Assembly (NCBI GenBank): GCA_022385805.1
Contig: MU277791.1
Span: 20,807-49,338, forward strand
Source: Pilatotrama ljubarskyi
Lineage: Eukaryota; Basidiomycota; Agaricomycetes; Polyporales; Polyporaceae
Length of the DNA stretch: 28,532 nt
Direction of reading: 5' to 3'
Part shown: positions 1 through 8,318 of the stretch, in pieces
How positions within the stretch are numbered: position 1 is the stretch's first letter
Layout: each line of letters begins with the position of its first letter
Made by a program: the position numbers and the translations under genes
Notes under the pieces: model-generated
The model's input: the letters and a program-made list of their open reading frames with translations, nothing else
Told to the model about the DNA's origin: nothing
Database searches by the model: none

Positions 1-1538
1 CAAGTGCTCCACAGGTAAGCTGAGCCTAGCGGGCTTTCCGCTGCGTGCCAAGCCCTGCTCAACAAGTGCTTGTATACCTCGTTCGGGATGGCGTCTGGAC
101 CAGGCGCCTTGAAGGAGCGCAGGGCGCGGATCGCTTGCCGGACTTGCGAGTCTGTGACCGGCCGGAAAGCGAAGCGCGGCTCTGGGTAAGGGCCTGCTGG
201 AATGTCCACCATGCTGGGAGGCAGAAAGAAAGTGTGGTGGAACTCGACCCCCTTCTCCTCATTGCTGTCAAGGGTGCGCTCCCGACCGCTCACCCCAGTA
301 ACCCGTATCGGAGGAATGCGGGCGCTTCCCCCATCGGTAGCCCCTCGTCGGAGGAAGCGGTTAGCGTTCCAGATGGTCTTACCATCCACCGAGTCAATCC
401 AGGCTTTCCAGAAGTCGTTCTTTGCAGCTGTGATCTGGTCAGCGTAGCGGTTGCAGTAGCAGCGGTACTCCCTGTGGGATGGATGGGTCCGGTCAGCGCG
501 GTGGCGGTGGGCGACGCGGCTCAGGCGCTCCTTCTCCACGCGCATCTTTGCGAGGTCCTTCGACCACCACCGCTTCGCGTATGGGGTGTCGGGCGACTCG
601 GGGACGTGGTCGGCCACCGTGGTCTGAATGTCTTCCATCAGCTGAGCGAGCATGTTGTCAAAGGCCGCTATCGAGTGAACGTGTCCAGAGAAGTGGCGGG
701 CATTGATCTTGGCAGCCAGGGCCTCATTGAACTGCTCCCAGTCAACGCAGCAAAAGTCCCTTCGGGCCCGACGTGGAGCGCTGGAGGTCGGGACATCAAA
801 CACTGTTGCGATCGGAAGGTGGTCAGTTTTTGTCGGGCGTTTGTGGGACATCACCATGCAGCTCTGCAGCCTGTCCAGGATCCCTGCTGTGCAGAAGACA
901 TTGTCGGGCCTTGTCAAGTTCTTGGTGCGTGTCGCCTCCAGGGTCGGTAGCCCCGCAGGCAATGCCTGGAGGAGCTCATGTCGGTCGAGTATGCCGATCA
1001 GGGTCTCAGCCCGTCGCAGGCCTTCCGTGGTGAAGAGGTGATGGTTGTTCAGATGCTCCCAAGCCGGGTGATGACCATTGAAGTCCCCCAGCCATACGAC
1101 ATGGTGGTGCCGGTCCTCCGGGCCCTCTGTCGCTGGGCATGATGCGCGGGAGGCGGCATGGAGTGCGGAGTCGTGGTCACCGTCGACGTAGAGGTTGAAG
1201 AGCAAGATGGTCGCGCCGGCCGATCGGATGGCCACTGCCGTAATGTCGGGGTGTCGCACCGGGATGGGACTCCAGTCGTTGGTGGAGAGTTGTTTGTTGA
1301 TGAGCAGGACCGAGCGCGAGCGCGTCACACCCTCAGCCCCATGGCATGTCGGGTAGACCACGCGCCAGTGAGGGCTGCCGGTGGTGAGTCCTAGGAAGGA
1401 GAGAAAGGGTTCCTGTAGAGCAATAATGTCGTAGTCAGCGAGAGACAGGTCGTTGATTACATCCTGCTGGGCGCGCCCAGACTTGTTCAGATTCTGCTGC
1501 CAGACGCGGAGAGTAGTTTGCTGGTGTGCTTCATTCAT
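1..1538 (-). CDS. LINE ORF2, endonuclease domain and start of reverse transcriptase (partial)
   Basis: ORF2 begins at the ATG at 1538-1536, inside the ATGA overlap with the ORF1 stop, and stays open for 512 codons to the left edge. The N-terminal ~230 residues carry the exonuclease-endonuclease-phosphatase signatures of LINE endonucleases: the metal-binding Glu in LQEPFLS, the NLYVDGDH strand, GDFNGHHPAW, RPDNVF and the terminal TDHLPI motif. This enzyme nicks target DNA to prime reverse transcription. After a linker the frame reaches FKAPGPDAIPNEVYKHLL, the first reverse transcriptase block. The RT catalytic motifs and any RNase H lie outside the window. No internal stop was found when I translated it by eye. 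Confidence 0.9.
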   Translation of the reverse strand, partial: MNEAHQQTTLRVWQQNLNKSGRAQQDVINDLSLADYDIIALQEPFLSFLGLTTGSPHWRVVYPTCHGAEGVTRSRSVLLINKQLSTNDWSPIPVRHPDITAVAIRSAGATILLFNLYVDGDHDSALHAASRASCPATEGPEDRHHHVVWLGDFNGHHPAWEHLNNHHLFTTEGLRRAETLIGILDRHELLQALPAGLPTLEATRTKNLTRPDNVFCTAGILDRLQSCMVMSHKRPTKTDHLPIATVFDVPTSSAPRRARRDFCCVDWEQFNEALAAKINARHFSGHVHSIAAFDNMLAQLMEDIQTTVADHVPESPDTPYAKRWWSKDLAKMRVEKERLSRVAHRHRADRTHPSHREYRCYCNRYADQITAAKNDFWKAWIDSVDGKTIWNANRFLRRGATDGGSARIPPIRVTGVSGRERTLDSNEEKGVEFHHTFFLPPSMVDIPAGPYPEPRFAFRPVTDSQVRQAIRALRSFKAPGPDAIPNEVYKHLLSRAWHAAESPLGSAYLWST

Positions 1539-3220
1539 TGGTGAGCTGCAGAGGTGACCGGCTGCCCGTTATTATTGCAGAAGGAGTCGAGGGTCGCCTG
1601 CCGTGTCGCACGGGGCGGGCCATCAGCGCGTTCGAAATGGTGTTGTACTTGCGACCATACGGTCGGCGGCGGTGGTGCCCGCCCGAGCTCGTCTTCCTCC
1701 GTGACCCACGTCTCCGGGGCATCGGTGACGAAAAACCTGAAACCGCTGTCAGCTTTACGACGGATGTGGGTGCTCACCCGAGCCCGTAGGGCGGGACACG
1801 CTCGGTCCCATGCTGCGTGGCCGTCTTCATTGCAGTTGGCACAGCGGTATCGGCCGGGGTCATCTGCCACTTTGCACTGCGAGGTGGGGTGCGGTCCGGC
1901 GCAGTTGGCGCACACATCGTGGGCAGCGGAGCACGCCCACGCAAAGTGGTCGCCGTACGCCTGACACCGCGCGCACCGCTTCGGTTCGTCCATGTCGCGA
2001 CGAACGAGGGTCCGACGACCTGCAAGGGTGAGACCTTTCAGTACACGGTTCGCCTGATCTACTCCGGTTACCGTGAGCATCAGGAAGGCGGTACGTTGGC
2101 CAGGAGAGCATCGGGCAATAGGCTTGATCCAGTCCGCACGGACGATAGCGTTAGATGCGAGCCCGTGCGCGGCCTCCACGGCGCGTAGAACGGTGGCATC
2201 GTGAGGATCAAAGGCAACAGGGACTCGCTCCACCACGAGCTTGTAGGTACGCTCGATGAGCTGGGCGGTCATACCCATCTTCCGCGCAAAAGGTTTGGCG
2301 ACAGTCGGCCTGCGAAGCCAGTGGGCGAGATCGATGCTGGAGGCCGTAAAAACGACATCGCCTTGAGGGAGGATCTTGGCTGTTTCGATAGTGCTTCCCC
2401 CGGGCGGCGTGAGCCCGCTACGCTCGAGCTCCACTAATACCGCGCGAGCTCGCTCCCTGAGGGCCTCGTCTTTGACGTTATCGCCGCCCTCCGCCTGGAT
2501 GGTGGCACCTCTGACCAGTACCTGGCGCCTGAGAAGATCCACTAGAGTGGCTGCGCGGCGAACGCGCACCGGGGCTGTCTCGAGTGTTAGCGAGGCAGCA
2601 GGCGAGGACTGCTCACCGTGGCCTGCAGCGCGGGTCTTGTCCAACTCCTCGCGTGCAGTGACGAGCACTCCCTCCGCCTCCCGTACGCGGACGCACGCCT
2701 CCTTGAGGTCTGCCGCACAACCCTCCACCTCTGCCTTGAGCCTAGCCATACTCCCCGCAAATTCCTCGATGCGCTCTTCCACGTGCGAGGTGTGTTCGTC
2801 GAGCCGGAGCCGGAGCTGGTCTTCTGCTCTTTCCACTACGGAGTCGCTAACCGCGGTCTGTAGATCGTCGTCTAGCACTGCCTTGGCCAGATGGGCGAAG
2901 GCGATCAGGCCCTCCCGGGCGAGTTCACGGGCAGGCGCGGCGGATGCGAAGTGCAGTAGTCCGGTAATGAGCGACTCGCCTGTAACGGCGTGGGACCCCT
3001 CCGGAATCAGGGATCTGGATTGAAGGAAGGCGGTGGCGACGCGGAGGTCTGGGACTACTTTCTCTGCCTCCATCCACGCCTCTTGCGAGGCAGTGGGCTT
3101 CTTTGGTTTTGCTTTTCGAGTGGTCTGCGCCGGCACCTTCTCACGGGCGCCTAGGTGCGTGCGAGATGTCGGGGGCGTACTGGCCGGCCGCGGTATCGTG
3201 GTGCGACCAGAAGCGGACAT
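1535..3220 (-). CDS. LINE ORF1, gag-like zinc-knuckle nucleic-acid-binding protein
   Basis: This is a single open frame of 561 aa. The N-terminal ~60 residues are Lys/Pro/Thr-rich. A Glu/Arg/Leu-rich stretch at about residues 125-220 should form a coiled coil. A globular middle region follows. Near residues 420-490 come three cysteine/histidine knuckles in a row, beginning CARCQAYGDH, CANCAGPH and CANCNEDGH. This matches ORF1 of fungal Tad1/I-type LINEs, which binds element RNA to form the ribonucleoprotein. The frame ends in an ATGA overlap with ORF2, a usual coupling arrangement in these elements. No stop or frameshift is visible. The long plus-strand frames over this interval are shadows of its GC-rich codons. 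Confidence 0.9.
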   Translation of the reverse strand: MSASGRTTIPRPASTPPTSRTHLGAREKVPAQTTRKAKPKKPTASQEAWMEAEKVVPDLRVATAFLQSRSLIPEGSHAVTGESLITGLLHFASAAPARELAREGLIAFAHLAKAVLDDDLQTAVSDSVVERAEDQLRLRLDEHTSHVEERIEEFAGSMARLKAEVEGCAADLKEACVRVREAEGVLVTAREELDKTRAAGHGEQSSPAASLTLETAPVRVRRAATLVDLLRRQVLVRGATIQAEGGDNVKDEALRERARAVLVELERSGLTPPGGSTIETAKILPQGDVVFTASSIDLAHWLRRPTVAKPFARKMGMTAQLIERTYKLVVERVPVAFDPHDATVLRAVEAAHGLASNAIVRADWIKPIARCSPGQRTAFLMLTVTGVDQANRVLKGLTLAGRRTLVRRDMDEPKRCARCQAYGDHFAWACSAAHDVCANCAGPHPTSQCKVADDPGRYRCANCNEDGHAAWDRACPALRARVSTHIRRKADSGFRFFVTDAPETWVTEEDELGRAPPPPTVWSQVQHHFERADGPPRATRQATLDSFCNNNGQPVTSAAHQ

Positions 3221-3353
3221 TCCGTGCTCGAAGACCCAGTGAGTACTCTAGAGATACTACTACTAGCCCAGGGCGTGTAGATACCACACGTCGCGAACCT
3301 CCCCCTATGAGGACGGAGCGTGGGAAAAAACAAGCCGGTGGTGGTAGAGCGTC

Positions 3354-4205
3354 AAGAGGGGTCTGCGTGCAGTGTTGGCGGTGTGTTTCATGATTCGCGC
3401 GGCAGGCTGACTCTTACACGCAGTTTGCAGGAGAGAAGCTCGAGAGAGCGGAAAGCGATGTCGTCTGGAGGTTCTCTGAACCGACTTGCGTCGTTGCCCG
3501 GCATGAGAGGTAAGCGATACGCGTCCTCGGCTGCAGGTCGAAGACTGAAGGTGCCCTCCCGAAGATCAACTCTTCCCACCACTCTCTCCCCCGGGGTCTG
3601 CTGCGCCCTTACTGCCATCCGCGGCTCCTCAAGCAGTACCTCGCGCGAGGAGTGCTAGGTGGCACACGCACCCGGTTACCGCTCCCAGCGACGACGTCTC
3701 GGAGCACTCCACCGGCGACTACAAAATGCAGACTGAGTTGTATTGTGGCATAGCCGACCCTTCCCTCAAGTGTCCACGCACCGCCGTTCCCTTGCAGCAA
3801 TGCGAGTCGTGCCACACCGCCGGAGCCGGGGACCACCATCTCGTATCCGGCGCCGACCTCAAAGCTTTGATAGGCCTCGCTCTGGATCCTCCCCCGCGAA
3901 AATCTAAGCGTGGCCAGGGTGACCGCGCGAGGAGGCATGAGCTCCTGATGCGCTTTGGGTCTCAACTCTTCGGTCCTGGTGCCATCCCTGGACTCGGCGA
4001 TGCTCCGTCGCCCAAGCGGCATTCAAAGCGCAGCCGCCTGAAAGGCTTCAGGTACCTGGTGCGTCGCGACTACGCCGTCTGTCCCCAAGGCGTCGTCGTC
4101 GATAAATGTCACTGCGGGGATTTGGATCAAGAGTCATTGACTTTGCAGCCCGCTGGGATGAGTGACTACGATCATCGTGACGGAGACGAGTGGTGCGACG
4201 CGTGA
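3354..4205 (+). pseudogene. M1: 5'-truncated copy of the tandem membrane-protein family, cut by the LINE
   Basis: Only the end of exon 2 and exons 3-4 remain here. The last codons of exon 2 (to 3380, reading LRAVLA) match the family's IRVKLA/IRAAIA end. Intron 2 is 3381-3430. Exon 3 is 3431-3509 and begins ERSSRERK, like the other copies. Intron 3 is 3510-3564, and exon 4 is 3565-4205. Exon 4 encodes the conserved C-terminal region HHLVSGADLKALIGLAL, the basic helix RRHELLMRFGSQLFG, a second basic helix KRSRLKGFRYLVRR, and the acidic end DGDEWCDA. In frame upstream of the LRAVLA block is LINE sequence with a stop, so exon 1 and most of exon 2 are displaced to the far side of the LINE or lost. 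Splice sites are inferred from paralogue phase. Confidence 0.75.
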
Positions 4206-4680
4206 AGATATAGCAATATGTTCTTCGCAGAAATTGCAACAATATCGGTTACGCTCTCACGCTCCCCTATTCTCTATTTTTTAATGGCTGAAACGCTGCT
4301 GCCGAAGCGAACGTCAGCTCGTATTCATTGCTTAGAATGCCCACTTACTTATCCCCTATGCTCTTCTCGTTTACAGTGAGGACATTGCTGCGTACTACCC
4401 TTGCTTCCCTTGTATCATACATCATAGGCTCGAGCACTTGCTGCCGCGCGTCGCGTGTATAGTAGTACGGACATGTACAGTATATCACCTACGGTACTGT
4501 CAAGGGCAAACTTGAAGCGAAGTGCACCACGTCCTGCAATGACCCATTTGTTCGCAGTGCACGACAAATATACTGCTTTCCAAGAAGGAGGCGAGGTCCA
4601 TCTGCCGCCTCACCGAAAAATAGTGCGCACAGAGCATACAAGTATTATCAAACCAATGTCATTTGGGTATGAGCATCCGT
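4206..4680. other. Spacer between M1 and the M2 promoter, no gene seen
   Basis: This stretch is AT-richer than the surrounding genes and has only short, unconserved open frames. At the equivalent place in the other units a minus-strand kinase begins about 60-80 bp left of the promoter motif. I searched for its diagnostic start and for the LRPRYSP block and found neither. The kinase of unit 2 therefore appears to be deleted, with the breakpoint just left of 4681. Confidence 0.6.
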
Positions 4681-4710
4681 CAACGTGGGAATACGTGGTT
4701 TCCGGAATAG
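4681..4710. promoter_or_regulatory. Conserved double-ACGTG promoter motif, unit 2 (kinase lost)
   Basis: The sequence starts CAACGTGGGAATACGTGG and continues TTTCCGG. It matches the motif found at 17754, 21963 and 26837, each time in the K/M intergenic region. Here it stands about 320 bp upstream of the M2 start, with no kinase on its left. Its survival without the kinase suggests it serves M, or both genes. ACGTG is the core of bZIP/bHLH-type sites, but no specific factor can be named. Confidence 0.6.
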
Positions 4711-5032
4711 GAAAATCCTAGTCCGGCCCATACACCGTCGACCTGGAATTACTCCTCGCCATAAAAGGACATTGAGCCATTCCACGCCCCGCATGCCGAG
4801 TCTTATCGCTTCTTCCGCTGCCCATGGGGAATCGATTGATGCTTTACCCAGATTCCTAGTATCTCCACGCCACCCCGTCCTGTACAGGCGGTCGCAAGCT
4901 ATATACGCCTGCGCGTGTTTGTGGGATGCCCTTTGTTTCTCCTCAGGCTCTCGTTCTACTCATCCATCGCAGCATACTGTGAAAGAAGAGGCGCAGCTTC
5001 ATCATCATTCAGTGGCTCCTATTACGCCCAGC

Positions 5033-5546
5033 ATGTCCGACGAGGGGTACAACCTCTTTGGTGCGATTGCAGGCGGTATCGGCATCGTAACTGTATTCCC
5101 CCTCCTTGCGTGCTGGTTACTGAGCCAACTTCCTACGGCGAAAATGCGCGAGCTCGACCAAATGCTATCGGACACTGAATCACTCCTTGATTCCTCTGTT
5201 CGGGAGGGCCTTCTCCACGGAGGCAATGATTTCCAACCATTCCGCGTCAGATTGTGGGCGTAAGTCATGACCGCGATACTGTACATGCCCCTCAGCCTTC
5301 TCACGCCAGCATAACAGAGTACAGCTCCGCGCCGATGACCTGCGGGGTAAGCTGTACGACGTCAATACGTGGAAAGAAGAATGGGACTCTTGGTGGAAGG
5401 GTTCGTCCGGCGCCATTAGACTCCTCCGAACGGAGCTCAGCAAGCTACGAGTTGCGCTGGTGGTAAGTTTCGATGTGTTCCTCTTTTTCTCGCACTAAAT
5501 CAACTCCGTTTGCAGAGATACAGCTCCATACAACGCCGGCAGCTCT
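5033..5546 (+). pseudogene. M2 5' part: exons 1, 2 and start of exon 3, interrupted by the Plavaka element
   Basis: Exon 1 is 5033-5259, exon 2 is 5318-5462, and exon 3 starts at 5516 and is cut at 5546/5547. The start codon aligns with those of M3, M4 and M5. Exon 1 encodes MSDEGYNLFG followed by a hydrophobic segment (about residues 9-30) and a helix ending VREGLL. Exon 2 encodes a Trp-rich, probably helical region (TWKEEWDSWWKG) ending LRVALV. Exon 3 opens with RYSSIQRRQL. All three visible exons are open and have family-typical lengths (227 and 145 nt for exons 1 and 2). The gene continues at 13620 beyond the transposon. Introns 1 and 2 are 58 and 53 nt. Confidence 0.8.
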
Positions 5547-5560
5547 CATCGGCAAAAGCG
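5547..5560 (+). repeat. Left terminal inverted repeat of the Plavaka element
   Basis: CATCGGCAAAAGCG is the exact reverse complement of 13606-13619. It is followed by subterminal AAGCGCTT copies, including a perfect 12-bp palindrome GCAAGCGCTTGC at 5571-5582 and a further AAGCGCT at 5583-5589. These are candidate transposase-binding sites. Confidence 0.85.
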
Positions 5561-6006
5561 TTGAAAACACGCAAGCGCTTGCAAGCGCTCGTGAGTACTT
5601 ACAAACCCCGGAAGTACTTGCATGTCTAAGACCCATATGCGATGGTTACGGCCCTCCGCACAAGCGCATGCAAATCACTGGGATCACTGCCAAACCCGGC
5701 GCGCAAATATGCACTTTGTGAGTGATTGGGGCCTTTCCACGCCCTCGCAATGCCATACATGCGATCCTGTGGTTACCGAGCCTGCATCACGAATATATTC
5801 GATTGTATAGAGGTTCAGGGCATATTCGTTACCAGACCCGGGAGATCAACGGAAGACCAGTACTAGGATAACAGCGAGCATGATTATTTGAGCGAACACA
5901 GCATACAATACATCGAGCAAGAGATTAGAGCAGGAATTCACGAGGCGAGTGAACAGCGCGAAGGAGCATTCAGCAGGTTACGCTGATAGAATGTCCAAGG
6001 GGCAAC
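5561..6006. other. Left internal end of the transposon, no gene
   Basis: The stretch holds the subterminal AAGCGCTT repeats (5571-5590), two GTACTT copies near 5595-5620, and then AT-richer sequence that probably includes the 3' untranslated region of the DUF6698-like gene ending at 6007. No conserved coding frame was found. Confidence 0.5.
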
Positions 6007-8003
6007 TCAGGCGGCCATCTCCGGCGCGTTGCTGCTGGGCCACACGGAATTGCACTCGGCTTCCAATTGCTGCCTGAATACTTCGAACTGGTTCTCGGCG
6101 TCGCAATCGGCCTGGGGAGAGTCCAGCATAGACTCAATACCGTAGACATGCCTGGGAAGGGGAAGCGCAGTCAGTGGGAGAAATGATGCACATCGGGTAT
6201 AGATGGCTACTTGTTGAAGAGATGCAGGACAGGTTCTGCGAAGTTCTTGAACGCGAAGAGCATGACGATGTTGTCGAAGAACTGTGCGCCGTCGAAGACC
6301 TTGGGATTCTGATGGACCCAGCTGCTTTCTGAGGAGAGAACATGTCGCATCTGTTATCGTTGTTAGCACGGACGCCGACGCTCTTAGGGGACTGCCTACT
6401 AGGCAAGCGACGTAGGCGATGTTCTCGGGAGTGACTTGAGTTATGCCATTCATGCGCGAGATCGAGGCACGTCCTGTACCGCCAACACCTGGTGCTTTCG
6501 TGGACGAGTCGGGGCTGGTCCAGATACAACGATATCCCTAATGAACAGCGTGAGTATTTGTCTCAGATGACCGCGAGGATACTCACACCGATAAGGGGGG
6601 CGCCCTCGAACAGCCCGTCGCGGAAGTATTTCGGGTCCTCCCGTACGGGCTTGGAGTTGTCGTAGAGGAAGTTTGCGAAACCGGCATGATTCATGTTGAT
6701 GTCCCCAGCGTGTATACCCTCAAGAAACCTGTAAATGAGATGTGATACGTTAGCATTAGCCTGAGCGACGTAGCAAAACAACTTTTACTTGTCCGGATCG
6801 CTGTCGAAGTCGTTAACCGCTGACCTCCATGTCAAGAGACGTGCCGACCAGGTACTGTTCCAGCCCCAGTTCGCTCGGTTCATGTCGAACTTACCCTCCG
6901 CAGTCAGAGGACTGTACGTGCGAGTTTCGCCGTCATTGTCGGGATCTTGGATCTTGACGACCGGGATCCACTTGCTCAGGTGGTCTTTCAGGGTGCAAAT
7001 GTCGGCGGCACGTCCTTGGCGTGCATGATGGTCGATCTATATGCCCGGACATGTGATGAGCACGGTCCTCCGCGGGCAGAAGGGACTCACGAAGTTGCTA
7101 AACAACCCTAGAGCGCACTGGTCCTCTTCGAGGAGCGGGAGCATGTCCGGTAGGAACGATACTCGCTCCAGAAGCCATTTCCCGAGCTTGACGTACCGCT
7201 CGCGTAAGGGTGCCGGGCTGTACGAAGAGTCGGCAGTCAGTATACACGGCCGGAAGAGGATGCCGTACCACTGGCGCAGGACGGCGCTGCGTTGGAAAGC
7301 CTCTTCTTGGCTAGGGCTTGCGCATATAGTCAGTCCTATAGCGACAGCTTGACTAGTCGCAAGGTATGGGCCATGGAAACGCAACGCCAGACGTGCAATG
7401 TTGTGGAGATGATCCAATTGTGAGCCGGCCGAGCTGGAGCAAGTCAGCATACCTCAAGGGTCACAGTGCGAAGCAACGCACTCAATCTTCCATCGTCCAG
7501 CCTCCTTGGACCTCGCGAGGGCTGATACCAGGGCGTCAAACTTGCCGCGCACTGCGTCGCTAGCGACGCCTGGTACAGGTGCAAGCTGGGGAGGGTCAGC
7601 GCGCATATCCGCCTCCGGGTCGTTCGAGAGTTCCGCAAACTCCTCAGGGGTGAGTTCGAAGTCGTCGTTCGCAAGAGCTGGCGAGCTTCTACCGAGGGTC
7701 CTTCTGTGGGTACCGCTGCGGCTCGAAGACCTTCCGTTGGCAGGCGAGCTGTTGCGGCGGCGCCTTCTGCGGTCATGGCTGCGAGACGGAGAATACGATC
7801 GCCTTCGTGAGCGCCTGTCGTCGCGACCTCGCGGGCTGTCGGACCGGCCCCGTTCATTGCGGCGACGCTGGGAAGGTGCTTCTCCACGCGAGTTCAATTC
7901 GGTAGGTGAGGGGACCCGTCTTCGGAGGCGCATATACTCAGTCTGTTGAATAGTCCAGTAGTGAAAAGACTTACTGAGGACGACGAGAGGTGGACCGCCC
8001 CAT
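6007..8003 (-). CDS. DUF6698-like protein carried by the Plavaka element
   Basis: The model has eight minus-strand exons: 8003-7975, 7919-7482, 7433-7091, 7036-6789, 6728-6587, 6537-6393, 6328-6211 and 6151-6007, giving 535 aa. The start gives MGRSTSRRPQ. A 55-nt intron then joins it in phase to an Arg/Ser-rich tract (about residues 15-75), followed by an acidic segment FELTPEEFAELSNDPEAD and a globular domain. The blocks NHAGFANFLYD, GYRCIWTSP, GRASISRMNGITQVTPENIA and FDGAQFFDNIVMLF match a basidiomycete-restricted family I recognise as DUF6698, function unknown. It is transcribed divergently from the transposase. The RS-rich start may bind RNA or chromatin (inference). The exon 5 donor at 6392 is weak (GTCCCC) and the least certain junction. 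Confidence 0.72.
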
Positions 8004-8318
8004 TTGCGGCTCGTCCTGAAAATCTTGCTGAGGCGAATGCGAGAGATGAGGGGAGGAGAGAATGGGCATATTCGACTGCACGCCGTGCTTTTTGAGGAGG
8101 ACGAGTGGGGCGGCACAGAAGCCAGCGCGGAGTTGGAAGATCTGCCTACCGGTTTTGGTGCGAGAGCTGCCATTCTGGGCGAACGCGACGCGTACACGTA
8201 CATCACGTGCTCGCGTGGACTTCGTCGTTTTCGCATCCTGACGTTCCTCTGGCTCTTACCCTCTATTCAGGCCATGCGGCCGGTCTATGTCCTCGCCCTT
8301 GCATGCTTTCTCTTCTAC
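8004..8318. promoter_or_regulatory. Bidirectional promoter between the two transposon genes
   Basis: These 315 bp separate the start of the DUF6698-like gene (8003, minus) from the transposase ATG at 8319 (plus). Open frames crossing it in both directions lack the family N-termini and are treated as chance. No TATA box is obvious. Confidence 0.45.

Larger units (their letters stand above)
1..3350 (-). mobile_element. Non-LTR retrotransposon (LINE, Tad1/I-like), 3' part beyond the window
   Basis: The element lies on the minus strand, so its 5' end is at about 3350 and its 3' end lies left of base 1. It has the standard two-ORF layout: a gag-like ORF1 with zinc knuckles (1535-3220), then ORF2 with an apurinic-type endonuclease (from 1538 leftward), joined by an ATGA overlap. 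About 130 bp of 5' untranslated sequence (3221-~3350) precedes ORF1. The 5' boundary is placed where sequence homologous to exon 2 of the M gene family resumes, at about 3351-3357. Both ORFs are open throughout what is visible, so the copy looks young and close to full length. The 3' tail and the target-site duplication cannot be seen. The clade name is a judgement from ORF1 organisation, not from a database match. Confidence 0.85.

Noticed and set aside
45..950. Plus-strand frame of 301 codons
   Set aside because: It is the shadow of LINE ORF2 on the other strand. The minus frame shows all endonuclease motifs and is open for 512 codons.
3537..3658. Acceptor at 3536 for M1 exon 4
   Set aside because: It runs into a stop at 3656. 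The acceptor at 3563-3564 keeps phase and joins the conserved C-terminal frame.
7943..7974. A 32-nt intron (or no intron) at the start of the DUF6698-like gene, with a start at 8236
   Set aside because: A 55-nt intron (7974-7920) after MGRSTSRRPQ keeps phase, has a normal length and leaves room for a divergent promoter. A start at 8236 would be only 82 bp from the transposase ATG.
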